The translations under genes were made by a program, and so were the position numbers. Shown here piece by piece: positions 50,884-62,214 of a DNA stretch of 64,000 nucleotides. The notes under the pieces are model-generated. The model was not told where the DNA came from and did not search any database. It saw only the letters and a program-made list of their open reading frames with translations. Source of the DNA: Alitta virens (taxonomy: Eukaryota; Annelida; Polychaeta; Phyllodocida; Nereididae). The stretch lies in assembly GCA_932294295.1 (NCBI GenBank), contig OW028584.1, positions 35,659,969 through 35,723,968 of the forward strand. Reading direction: 5' to 3'. Position 1 is the first letter of the stretch. Each line of letters begins with the position of its first letter.

Positions 50884-50950
50884 CTTACTACTAGCCAACC
50901 TACAGCCAACCTATGGCCGACCTATGGCCAACCTTTGGCCAACCAAACCA
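50884..50950 (+). repeat. 11-bp tandem repeat with TGGCCAA cores
   Basis: About five units of GCCAACCTATG type; several join to form TGGCCAAC, an NF1-like half palindrome. Confidence 0.75.
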
Positions 50951-51095
50951 GTCAACTGCAGTGCCAAGCAAGAGAGTTGGAATAAAATTCAGGTTAAGGG
51001 AGATTATAATTACTTGTGGCAACATTAATATTGCTTAAAAAATTATTTTGAAAAAAAAAAATAAAATAGATGTTTGGGTCATGAATAGACTGATA

Positions 51096-51228
51096 TTCTA
51101 TTCTATTTTACTCTATTCTATTCTATTTTATTCTATTCTATTTTATTCTATTCCATTCTATTTTATTCTATTCTATTCTATTCTATTCTATTCTATTCTA
51201 TTCTATTCTATTCTATTCTATTCTATTC
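51096..51228 (+). repeat. (TTCTA)n microsatellite
   Basis: About 26 pentanucleotide units with TTTTA variants in the first half. Confidence 0.95.
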
Positions 51229-53484
51229 TGACTACTTGTGCTCTTTAATTTAGTCTTTCTATGCATTTTTGTTTTACAGCCAATTTCATAGACTTGGTAG
51301 AATACTTCAGATGACGTCATATGAATCCAGGACTTTTGGCTGCCTTAAATTTTAACCTATAAAAGTCCACATGACGTCCTCTGGTCAAGGAGTGTCGTTT
51401 CACAGTCTGCGAAAACAGCTGTTATGTCATCTTTATTCAAAGCAACAACATTTGACTGCTGATTACTGCCACTCGAAAAAAAGAAAGAAGAAAAATAGAA
51501 AAAAAAGAAGAAGCTTCCTGAGTGCCATGCATCCAAAGACTTGCACGTGGGTGATAGAATGTTGCTTTCAGCGCCCTCTTGTGAGTGATTTGCCATACGC
51601 TTTTACTGCCACCTGGATGTTAGAATCACGAGAAACAATTCCTTCGTTTCTTTTGGGTAATGGTAGGTATAAGTAAATTTGGCGTATTTTTTATTTTATC
51701 TTTTTTCAGCATGATTCATAGCAATTGGTGTTGCTTATGAATGTTTATTCTCTTTTCACATATGGACTCAAGTAAACTTGTCAGCCATTAAATGGACACA
51801 TGCTGAGATGCTCTGAAGGTTGCCATTCCCAATTAAATTTGAAATCATGGGGTGGCCTACCTAAGCACAATTATTGGACAGAATTAAGCCAAGTGCTGAT
51901 TTTGATATTAAAGAATGGCCAAGGTCATTATCGTGTAGTTTAACCTCTTAACTTCCTCTGGCCTTGATATATTGATCAAGGTCATTATAGCTGTAGCTCA
52001 GACCCTCAGATGTTTTACTGTTAATGCAGTTAATATGGCTATGGTGTCTTTTGCCTGCTTATTATGAGGCAGCAAGTTGAAACCCCACAATGGCATGGAG
52101 GAGTTCTACTGCAACAGTGATGGCACTGGTGTGAGCTCTTAAGCCCTTGCGGCAGACTATGATAAACAAATTAGGCTGACTGTGGGAGTTGAGAAAGCCT
52201 CCAGATTGGCCATATCAAAGGGTGTAAGCTTTAAAGTCGGAAAAAATGTTTACAGTGTTGATAGCTACCCTGCATAAAACAGACCCCTGTGCAGAATTGT
52301 ATCGTTTCACCCCTCTATTAAACTAGCATTTCTCGTAAAGGACAAAAATATTCAATTACATTTGTTGATGAAGTGATGAAGATGATTTCATGAATGAAAC
52401 TTGAATTATAAAGGTTTTTTGGACTTGCTCTTCTTCCTCAGCACAATTGGCACCATCAACGGTAATTAAGAAGTATGTTCCCCATATTCCACATATCAAA
52501 TCAAATTTAGTTTGGCACGCCATCTAGGTACACTTAATTCGTCTGATGATAAAACCCTGATAACATGTTACGTCGGCCCAGTGTCGGCCCGACGTCGCCC
52601 ACATTGGGCCGACGTCAAAACGATGTCAGATGATCTGGAAATGTGAGCCTCACTAAATAACTACTCATCATGGTTTATGAAACACGCAATTACATCATTG
52701 CGATACAGGTAAACCTTATAAATGGTAAATGGATTAAATGGTGCGGATTCCTAGCCTTACCGCCCTTACCATCTCATCATTACATCTTCACTGACTACTG
52801 GTCATTTATATGGGCTAACTATATGCGCTTCAGACCAGTAGAATTGAATGATATAAAAGTTTCTATAGGCTCTGGGTATAATAGAAGAAGTAGAATGGTA
52901 AATTTAAATTAGCTTATTTCCTTAGAAAAATGATATTTTCGTAGCCCCAAATGATTTGTAATATTAGCTAATATAGCGGTCCACTGATCTGGATTTTATG
53001 AAGACCACATATCCGTTTAACCTGGCAGCAGCCCTGTCATTTTTCGTGGTATTTTACAACAGGTTGAATAAATATATTGTCTGGACAGTATGCACGGATC
53101 AGTGTCAAATACCATTTGTTCATATCATTGACAATGAGTAATTAGGCGTTTTAAGTACAATTTTATGAAGCAGAAGTTGAAGTTGCCGATTCATTGCATG
53201 AAAGAGGTAGGTAATCCCATTAAAAAATATAAAGACTGCTGCATGGCTCTCATTGTGCGAACTCAGACGCAAATGAGGGCAATGCTCGCTTGGCTAATAT
53301 CCGTTACCATGCCAACCGTTACTTAATTATCGTTGGGTTCAACTACACAGGTGGGAAAGTTGATTGAAAGTTGATCTCAGGTTGTCCTTAATAATGAAGA
53401 CACACCTTGTCCCCGCTTTTCACATACCGTAGTCACTCGCTTACAATCCAGGGCGATTAAGATTTTTTAATTATCATCCTTTGT
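51229..53484. other. no gene supported; scattered motifs
   Basis: ATGACGTCAT (51311-51320) is a perfect CRE palindrome. CAGCGCCCTCTTGTGAG (51569-51585) resembles a CTCF site. 52735-52850 is a worn SINE A 3' part, and 52562-52630 is GTCGGCC/GACGTC-rich, related to the GACGTC MITEs. Confidence 0.45.
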
Positions 53485-53720
53485 ATTATCTGTTAGTTTT
53501 GACAAAGGTATGTATGATATTACTGTCGATAAAAGCATATATGTATTAATGTGAAGTTTTGAATCTGTTCTTTGCGTCGATTGCTGCTGGTGTATGGGCA
53601 GAAGGGCGTGGCTTGTGGAGAATGAGAGAGGAGACCTAAGCGGTTATTCGAGCAGAATACGGTGTTGCCTTTGTCGATTCTTAAGCAAGCTCAGGTTCAT
53701 TCGCTGCACTGCATTTACAC

Positions 53721-53758
53721 ATGAAAGAGGAAGGAGAAGGACGAGATCAGCAAAACAG
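53721..53758 (+). CDS. possible upstream exon of the GPCR gene (weak)
   Basis: ATG at 53721 with an upstream in-frame TAA runs 12 codons plus two bases to CAGGTAAAAT. Spliced to 56761 it stays in frame with the receptor and would add about 17 residues (starting MKEEGEGRDQ) before its internal Met. One in three random exons would be in frame, so this is only suggestive. The intron would contain the 1.3-kb TTAA element. Confidence 0.2.
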
Positions 53759-53810
53759 GTAAAATGTGTCGTAACCTATGTCATCAAGTATAGGCTTTAT
53801 TACACGTTAA

Positions 53811-55123
53811 AGGGGTACTAACACCTTCAGCACTTTATCTCTCAGATATTAGCTTGGGTCCATTAAAACACATCCACGCTATTCATAACTTGTATATATG
53901 CACTGCTAATGAAATATCCTGCATTTATTAGCTATGTGTTGTGAAGCCGCCATTTTGGACTATCCCGGGTGTTTTGCACCAGCCGGAAATACGTCACTGT
54001 TGTACTGGTGAGAACTGAGAGTTTCAGAAACAGGTGTTAATTGCACTTGAGCTCTTAATTTGTTGAGAACATGTCACTGGTTATCACCAAGTGTCAAGTA
54101 AATTGCCATTGAACAATTTGAGACAATGTACATAAGTAACTCATTTATGCATGGACAATTAATTAAAAAAAATTACGGCCCTTTCACCTTGATCTCATGC
54201 TGAGAAATATTGATTGAAGTCAATTGACTTTGTAATACAACTATTGAATGCTTGGATAACTGAGTACTATGAATATATAAAGTATATAGATAGGGGGCCT
54301 ATATTTATATATAAACTCAAATGGAAAAAATCATAAAACAGTTTATATAAAATCATAAAAGCAAATAACTGTGTGTAAGTAATTTCGTATAAAATACTCA
54401 TCAGTCCATTGCTTTACATAATTATCATGTTAAATATTATAGATTTTAGGCCATTAAAAATTGAAGTGAATCATACCTGCTATTTTTCAGTAATGGAGTA
54501 ATGTATAACTATTTATCTATCTAACCATCCAGGAAATTTTTTTTTTTAAAGTAGACAATACAATTTAACTACATTTGTTTAAAATCAAAATATTGTGTGA
54601 ATAGTTTATAATACCTCATGGTATTGTACTGCATTACTTTAATACCCTACACAGCTTTTTATTTTTAAGCATCCGTTATTGGGAAAAAAATATTGTGTTT
54701 ATATTATTCTTTAGGCATTCAGACAATGGAAGCATAATATTTGCCCAGGACTTCACTGCAATCAGTAATTAATCCCAGTAATTAATTGGCATTAAAGAAG
54801 TATAATTAACACCTGGTGTGCAATCTATTCTGTTTTTTCTTTAATTGCAATGAAATTAAGAAACCGATTGCAATCTATTAGTTAATATGTAGGTAGCCTA
54901 GCTGTATTCATACATTCAGTAGGACATAAGTGACGTCACTAGCCTTGGTGCCGTGTGCAATAATGGCGGCCACCTACATGTTGGCGGTTGGTGTAAATTG
55001 CACTTTTAACTGGCCTAAAACCACACTAAACTTGATTTCTAGACATACTTTTTCACTGCAATATATTCTTTTACATCTAATTGATCATTTAAGCTTAACA
55101 TGCAAACTTCCTTTAGTTCCCCT
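53811..55123. mobile_element. 1.3-kb TTAA-flanked non-autonomous element (Kolobok/piggyBac type)
   Basis: TTAA stands at 53807-53810 and 55124-55127. The ends are AGGGGTACTAA (left) and, reversed, AGGGGAACTAA (right). The inverted similarity reaches about 200 bp inward, to GCCGCCAT..CCGGAAATACGTCAC on the left and GTGACGTCAC..AATAATGGCGGCC on the right. No open frame of transposase size inside. TTAA targets are used by Kolobok and piggyBac; purine-starting ends favour Kolobok. A two-ended MITE-like derivative is the best reading. Confidence 0.72.
54930..54939. promoter_or_regulatory. CRE palindrome in the right inverted end
   Basis: GTGACGTCAC, a full CREB/ATF site, 24 bp before AATAATGGCGGCC (YY1-like). 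The left end has the partner set AAATGGCGGC, TTTCCGG (ETS) and GTGACGTA on the minus strand. Confidence 0.55.
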
Positions 55124-55127
55124 TTAA

Positions 55128-56760
55128 CAATAACTATACCAGCAACATTTATTCTGCTGTACATTGCATCCGTGCACAGGACAGGGTCACAGTTCTCATT
55201 CCTATTTTGTGAAATATTTCACTCGGCATTCCTTCCGTCATGTCACCCATTTTTTTCTATTCCTTCACCTGAAATTATGTGAAAAAATATAAACAGTGTT
55301 AGCAATTAGTTATAGAGTGCTGCTGATGGGCGTTAAACACGCCACCTCACAACCCAGCGACCTAATTATGGACATTCTTTGCTAGTTTACCTAGTTAAGC
55401 CAAAATTTATTGGTTAAACTATGTAGCTGATAGGCTGAGTATAGACTTAAGAAATCTTCTCTTACAAATACAAGAGAACTTGATTCACATTTTTTCATTA
55501 AGGCATGAACATCTCATTATTCTTTACCATAAGCCAGCTTATAGACTATACAGAAAATGAATAATTTACTTTAGATGAGTAAACGAGTAAACCATGTACA
55601 TAATTAGGCTGCTGGGCTGTGAGGTGACGATACACAGTGTTGACCCAAGAAACAATGTAATGTCTTGTTGGTTGTATTTGGTAAAAGAAACACAGAAATA
55701 GACAGTAACATGAAAGTAGAAACGAAAGAACAGACAGACAGGAAGATCTAAAGATGGAAAGACAGACAGAAATACAAAAGAGATATGATGGACAGAAATA
55801 AAAACAAGAAAAAAGGGACAGAAAAAAATACTTATATGAAGAGAAATAATGTTTGCCTTTCTAAAATGTTAATTGCAAGAATGCCCATTCCATCAGTAAT
55901 TATATAACAAAATTGCCCATATCATTCACATATGTTGACTGCTGTAACCTAAAATTAGCAAAATTAACTCTCACAGTTAGTTTCATAAAATACGGTCGAC
56001 TTTAGCGACCTGTACCTGGCTGTGGTCTAAACATGCTAAAGCCAGCTGCTTCTGTCCACTTCTATAGCTAATAACCGGCTTACATCTATCACCAGATAAT
56101 TATAAACCTTGATAAATGTAAGAAATTAATCTAATATATTATAAATATGTACTTTTAGATCCGGTTTTGAGAAGCCAGCTATGACAGCTTTGTCTAGTTT
56201 CAATTTGACGGGCCGTTTTTAATGAAACTTTGATCAATGCAATTCGTTACGGTCAAATATAATCATTTGGCTATTATAACCAATAATGCCTCGACCAACT
56301 GCCGCAGTGGATTGTTTGATTTTTCAACACCTCTGATGATGTTCACAGATAAAACACCCACACTTGTCTCTGACAATGTACTTGAAATTTGCTGCCTTTC
56401 TTGTGAACTTATTTGCCACCGTTATAGCCATGGTCACAGAATAACATCAAAAAGTAAAAAGGTAAAAATAACAAACATTCAATCAAATTATTGTACATAA
56501 GACTATAGGCCTATATCCATACTTTTTGGAGGATGTTCAAAATTTTAAATCAGTTCACTATTTGAAGGGCAATAATGGCATTTTGTATGTCTTCATGTTA
56601 CAGAATAATATCGGAGAGTAAAATTGGAAAATGTGAGAAACAACTGTCCAATTATTACAGAGGTGTTTTCTTGGGGTTGATATAAGACCATGTGTCCATA
56701 ATTCTTATAGAAGACAGTCAAAATAATAGCATTTGTGTACCTTAATCTTTTTCTTTTCAG
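55128..56760. other. no gene supported upstream of the GPCR
   Basis: AT-rich. The last bases form a T/C-rich tract ending in TTTTCAG at 56760, a good 3' splice site, so the receptor probably has a 5' exon somewhere upstream. Confidence 0.45.
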
Positions 56761-56770
56761 AATTGTCAAA

Positions 56771-57670
56771 ATGTTTGATAAAGATGACAATGTTGAAGGA
56801 GGCTTTTCATCGGATGCCATTTTGCTTGTCACGATTGGAATACTTGGTGTCCTGGGTAATGGAGTCGTTGCTATGGTGATATCAACCAACTACATACTGC
56901 GTAAAAGAGGCTGTTATGTCTTTTTGCTGAACAAGTGCATTATCGATCTTTTCGCATCCTTTTTCCTGATAATGGACAACCCTTGGCTTGTGAGTCGGGT
57001 TGCGCCGGATCCAACCATCTTTGCCGAAATCTACTGTCGCCTGTGGGCATCCAGCTATCCCTTATGGAGTATGATTACTGCATCCACAGCAAACTTGGTC
57101 ATTATTGCCATTGATCGATATGTGAACAATATCCACTTGAATGACTATGATGCCATATTCAACCGCTACAAACGCATCACCATTTTCGGAGTCTGGTCAT
57201 TCGGTTTGCTGTTTTCCGGTTTCATCGAAGTGATCTCAAGTCCTTCCGGCACGGATGGAATTTGCAAGCGGTATACCGGCTGGCCGAGTGACATTTTGGA
57301 GAAATTCATGGCCACCATGTGATTACTTCTCTTACTTTTATTCCCAGTCATCATCATTATTTTCTGTCTTAAGCAATCGCTGAAATCCTTGATGAATTAC
57401 GATGAAGAATATAATCTTCAGAGATACAAGAAAATGGAACACAACTACATTCAGACTGTAATCGTCATCTCTTCAGTGCACTTCCTCTCTCATTCTCTAA
57501 ATGTCTTGTACACATTTTACAGTAATTTCATCGAACCACTTCCAAGCAGAGGTCCACTCTATTCCGCAAGCATTCATTTGACATTCATAAACTGCAGTCT
57601 AAATCCGCTCATCTATCTTTGCTGTAGAGAGTTCAGAGATGCTGCTAAAATTTTCATTTCTGTGTGTTGA
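56771..57670 (+). pseudogene. class A rhodopsin-like GPCR with one in-frame TGA
   Basis: One long frame of 299 sense or stop codons. TM1 has GN (N30), TM2 has D59, C89 begins TM3 and DRY is at 115-117. TM4 has W142, C165 is in the second extracellular loop, P192 is in TM5 and TM7 ends NPLIY (278-282) with a CCREF start to helix 8. TM6 lacks the usual CWxP proline. The only break is TGA at 57320-57322 (codon 184), at the start of TM5; the frame continues unchanged to TGA at 57668. An AATAAA lies at 57973. The N-terminus is short (about 17 residues), as in peptide or amine-type receptors; ligand unknown. Either a young pseudogene, a null allele or a base-call error. A spliced 5' exon is likely because TTTTCAG precedes the start region. 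Confidence 0.85.
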
Positions 57671-58015
57671 AGGCTCATTCTGCATTGCCGTTGGCCAATT
57701 CTTGATGACATGAAATACCAGAACATAGTGTATCATTTCTAAGCATTTCAACAAAATATGTCGCTAAATTATTCATGTTTTATTTTATTTTTTGACAATG
57801 ATCTCATCTGAATAGATTGGAAGGGGATCTTCTGAAATCATGGGTGACACCTCAGTAGCGATATATATTTATCTTGGAGGTGTCACTCTTATTACATATA
57901 TATGTCATGTTCATGCACCATGTGTGTCGTAATGATATCTGTACAACTAAATTATCATATATATGTAATATGAATAAAACGATTCCGAGTTCTGAGTTCT
58001 AAAGCGAGTCAATAA
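57671..58015 (+). other. 3' UTR of the GPCR
   Basis: Ends near an AATAAA at 57973-57978 followed by GTTCTGAGTTCT. The same end sequence occurs near 48250-48330. Confidence 0.5.
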
Positions 58016-59333
58016 TTGCTATCTGTTCTTCAGCAACTTAGAGAGCGGTGTCCAATGTGATGAACGTCGCTTCAAGCAGGGCGATATTTTTATAATACCA
58101 CTCAAATATGTATATATACACTGGTTCAATCGTTTTTTTATAATTAAATTTCACTTCTCTGTTGGTTGTCAGATAATGTGCAGTTCTGGCAATATTCGTG
58201 CAAGTTCATGTTTTGTGAGAGACTCGAGCATCATGGCCAGTGTCAATAAAACCGTTGTTTGATTCACATAATTAAAGTTATTTAAAAAATACATTATATT
58301 AATCACTCTGTGGTATAGAAAAGTTTACAGACTTTCCTTAGGTTTTTTCAGATCGAAAATATACCAAATACTAAGCGAGTTATAGGCCTGAGAAAGCAGA
58401 GAAGTGGGTGCCGCAAAAAGCAATGATTATGGATTGCAGCCATATCACGCGGAATAGCGGGTGATACGGGCTGGGTGGTATGCTTTTCATACGACACGGA
58501 ATTACGTTCATACATTGTCCAAATAAGGAGGCTCAAGACGTTGCTATTCCCAAATAAGGACGAAACGCGTACGGCGGTGAAAATGCCGCCCACCTCGTCT
58601 GATCTGTCAAACAGATCAGTGACTCGTGTGGTATAATATTTACGTGCTTCAATTTTTCCACTGCACTACTGTTAATATACCTTTCGTATGTCCTCCATGC
58701 ACTACATGTCATTTATATCTAATCTTAGTGATGGCAAAAATGAGATATAATAATGAATTTTAATTAAAGATATTTTCCCAATGACAATGATGTCATAGTG
58801 TTTGCTGAAATTAACTTTTTTGCATAGCAAATAGACTTAACAATAACATTAAAAACTTTAATGTATATTCATAAAAATCATTCAGAATACAATGCAAACC
58901 CAACATAAAAATCATTTTAATAAACAAACTATTCAACACCCCAGGGTTCCTCTTAATCATACTTTACTTTGCACTACTTTTAACAACCCTTTGGTTGTAC
59001 AGCTGCTGCCCTCTGTTTGCCAAATTGATAACAAATAGTTAAGTATGTATTTTTTTCTTGTAAAAGTTAAATAACCAATCGGACATTGCAATTTTGAATT
59101 TAGTAATTTACCTAAATTGTATATGTTATTATCATACTGTATACAGCAACAAATATGTCAGATGTGTTGTTACGCTGTGGTAACATGTATAGAAGAGCTG
59201 TAGTGCATAATATTACACTTACAACCAACTGTCATCACCTCTAAAAATAGAATATGCTAATTAGTCAGTTTCTCTTGATAAAATTGCTGCTGAATCAGAC
59301 TGTGTTCCTACTTAAATTCAGTAACTCCAAAGA
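58016..59333. other. intergenic between convergent genes
   Basis: Contains the CArG pair and a hairpin with arms CTGATCTGT and ACAGATCAG (loop CAA). The rest is AT-rich with no gene. Confidence 0.5.
58519..58559. promoter_or_regulatory. two perfect CArG boxes
   Basis: CCAAATAAGG at 58519-58528 and again at 58550-58559, start-to-start 31 bp (about three helical turns). Both match CC(A/T)6GG, the SRF/MADS binding site. They sit in a CpG-richer patch (58430-58620) between the 3' ends of two convergent genes, with a hairpin (58599-58619) alongside. Confidence 0.6.
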
Positions 59334-61035
59334 TTAATCTTGCGGTATAGTCAGCACACCCAAGTTGCAGATTGGTATCAGGCCTTCGTACCACCCATTT
59401 GGATCATCCCATATCACAAGAATGTTGTCAGTTGGTGGACAGCTGTATTCACACCAGTTCTTTGCTGCACGACTGCTGAAACTGGCGAAAGCGCATGGTG
59501 AATAGTAACCATTGATTTGACAACTCTGTCTGGAATAAACTTCAGCTGATCTGCAGTCGTAATATTTGTCGCTTGTAACCACAACTTGAATCGACTCAAT
59601 GAAGATCATCTTTTCCAACAATACTTCAATCCGACTTCCAAATACACCACCATATTTGTGGTATTTTGAGATGCACCTCCTTGGCGACATTTCTGCCAAT
59701 GGGCTGTTGATTATCTCAGATTTAATCTTAGTCATTGTTGTTGAGTCAAATGTAGTAATAACAGTGCTGATGTTGCCTTCTGTAAGAAAACAAAATAGAC
59801 CATTATCCAGTGGAAACTACTAAGGAAACTTCCTTCAGTAATGATGGGTCTGCTTGATACATTTTTGTCAATTAGGCATTTTTAATTGTTTTAATTTGTA
59901 AATTCAACCATTTTATATAATCATTTCTTATTTTAAAACATTGATACACAACCTTTTTGTTCCAACCACAAATCCTAATTGAGTTTTTACTCATAAGATG
60001 ACACTAAGACTTAATTTTCTTGCCCAGTTTGAATCTTTAAATTAGACATTTAAATTAAATTTCAAAAAGCCCAAAATCACTCTTCAATACTGTAAGAGCA
60101 AAAAATCATTTCGCCTCAGTTACAATAGTTGAGTACAACGCACCGGGTTTGTTGCATGTGAAGACATTTCCCTTTATGATAGACTCCCCTATGTTTGGGT
60201 CAACTTGGACACTGTAGACATTATCTTCTCCGTCACCAGGTTTTATTTCCAAGTCAATCAAGATAACTTCCATATAAGTATCGTGACGTGGTAGTCCATT
60301 TCTTCCACATGGGCCATAGGATGGGTTTGACGTTTCACAAGTGATGACGCCTGGCGGAGTGATCCTCATACATGTTCCATCTCCGATAGAAGGCAATACC
60401 ATTTCCACTTCATCTAAATCAGGCAATACTAGTGCTCTTGCCACTAGAAAGCGTTGGTTCTCGTCCATTTTGCCATTCGTACATGCTTCAACATTCAAGC
60501 TTGATGACTGCTCAACATTTTCCAGTGATAATATGAGGCTCTTTATTGTTGGAATCACAAACTGGTATGTAAAATTTTCATCGGTCTCATTTGTGACAGC
60601 ATTTGCATGATCCTTGAAGTAAAACTTTGCTCTCAAGTTATCATCATAATCACTGTACATAAAAACATTTTCAATAACAGTGCCATTGTCACTCGTTAAG
60701 ACATCGGTTAAAGGTGCCACGCAGCCTTTCCAGTTGTTCTTCTGACTAAACGAATTGGATGATGTCCCAGTCAAAGTTGAAACAACTATAAAAACTGAAA
60801 CAAAATAAAGACTTTCAATGATTCATTATCAAAGCAACACCTAGATAGCAGTCCAAATCAGGCCAGTGTCGTTTCTACATCGTTGATACCCTATTATCTG
60901 GGTAATGTTGAAACATTGCTCTGATTGTTTTACATTCTCAATTGTCCTGCAACTTGGCAAAAATAATCACATATAACGACAAAATACCAAATACTTACCA
61001 ATTGCAAGGATATTCACTAAGCCAAATGGTATCAT
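59334..61035 (-). CDS. predicted secreted protein of unknown family, 3 exons
   Basis: Join on the minus strand 61035..60999, 60794..60144, 59779..59334, giving about 377 residues. Introns are GTAAGT..TTTCAG and GTGCGT..TTACAG, both phase 1. The first exon and start of the second give a classical signal peptide (MIPFGLVNILAI, then VFIVVST). The mature part has paired cysteines, N-glycosylation sites (NGT, NET, NFT) and acidic stretches. The last exon is Cys-rich (DCRSAEV, SRQSC, YYSPC, WCEYSC) and ends ILVIWDD..PICNLGVLTI; this weakly recalls discoidin/fucolectin-like galactose-binding folds, but I do not claim homology. The middle exon also has an in-frame stop at 60106 if intron 2 is retained, giving a shorter form. 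No family recognised. Confidence 0.68.
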
Positions 61036-62026
61036 GGTGTACTCTTCAAACCTTAATGCCAGTTTTCTGTCTGACTATTTTGCCTGTTGCTTCTACTGTG
61101 GTCTGCTTCCACGTTTTTGTTCAATGTTTCCTGCTGCCAAATTGTCTTCAATTTTCAATACAATGACACTGAAACAATAGCACTGACTGAAACAATGGCA
61201 CTGACTGAAAAGTGACATATCAAATCTGACATTTATGGATGGGTGTATTATCAGTACTGCATTTATTGTTGCGATTTTTTGTTTGAAATTACCACTGCTC
61301 TAGGGTAAGATATATCTCAACACAATGAACGAACTGAGCGTTATAAAAGAGTAAGAAATAAAGCCACTGTCATTCCTCTGTTGTAGTCTATGAATGCTTA
61401 ATACATATATGACAATGCTTGGCAGAACTCATTGTGTCTTGACTTGGAAGCATTGTCATAGCTGTCACAAATGTTGTAGCATATCATGCAATATTCACCA
61501 GCAATAACCTTTGGAAATCACCATACTGCAGTCAATGAATCATTTAGTCCTATGTGTTGTCTCAGTGTTACTGGCCTTAACATTTATAGAATTGCAGCTA
61601 GAGACAAACATGATGATGACATGACAAAGCTTGGTATCCTAACTACAAGATAAGATCAGTTTATCTTATTTGAAGGGTCTTACTGGTAAAAGCTGCTAGA
61701 AATTCATAGCCAATTGCAGTGAAGCGTATTCCAGTTTACTCTCAAGTATGACTGCAATTTCACCATTGATTTCTGGTCACCCTTGTACTGGTATTCCGGT
61801 ATTATAAATCAAATGAAGTTAATTTCCTTTCTTTTCCTCAAATTGAATTTAAATATCACTCAAGCAAAGGTAAATTGTGATGTCACAACACGACTTTTCA
61901 CAGTAATGTCAGCTGTGTTGAGGCATGCACTAAAGGCCACGTAGAGTGGGCTGCCTGGAAATTGAATCCAAGATCTTAGGCGCTGATCTATCTCTATACA
62001 CATTACATAATTCTAGCCTGAAAACA
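61036..62026. other. upstream of the secreted-protein gene; SINE remnant
   Basis: 61555-61690 is a worn minus-oriented SINE A 3' part. A TATAAAAG at 61344 is on the plus strand, the wrong strand for the neighbouring gene. A GACGTC-MITE fragment lies at 60843-60895, in that gene's first intron. Confidence 0.4.
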
Positions 62027-62183
62027 TAGGGTGGTGGGTGGATGGATTTGGGCTTTACGTCCTGTATTTCTTCACCTGATGGGCTAATTAGGACCGGCAG
62101 GGACCATGACAATGAGATGAAGGATGAAAGAGCCATCCAACATAGGCTCAACTGGTTGGAAGCCATGCACGCTAGGCCCCCCA
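62027..62183 (-). mobile_element. tRNA-derived SINE family B, copy 3
   Basis: Reverse orientation: GGGCTTTACGTCCTGTATTTC, CACCTGATGGGCTAATTAGG and, at the right, GGTTGGAAGCCATGCACGC of the head. The B box is degenerate. Confidence 0.85.
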
Positions 62184-62214
62184 CCAATAATATATGTTAT
62201 ATATAAGCTACCGG

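Noticed and set aside
54962..55127. ATGGCGGCC... plus frame as a first exon
   Set aside because: It lies inside the right inverted end of the TTAA element, and the mirrored copy has no matching frame.
57319..57347. A 29-nt GT..AG segment over the GPCR TGA that might be a mini-intron
   Set aside because: Removing 29 nt shifts the frame, while the downstream frame is already continuous without splicing; it is also far below normal intron size.
60341..60610. 89-codon plus frame
   Set aside because: Antisense shadow of the secreted-protein exon.
61344..61351. TATAAAAG as promoter of the secreted-protein gene
   Set aside because: It is on the plus strand while the gene reads on the minus strand.
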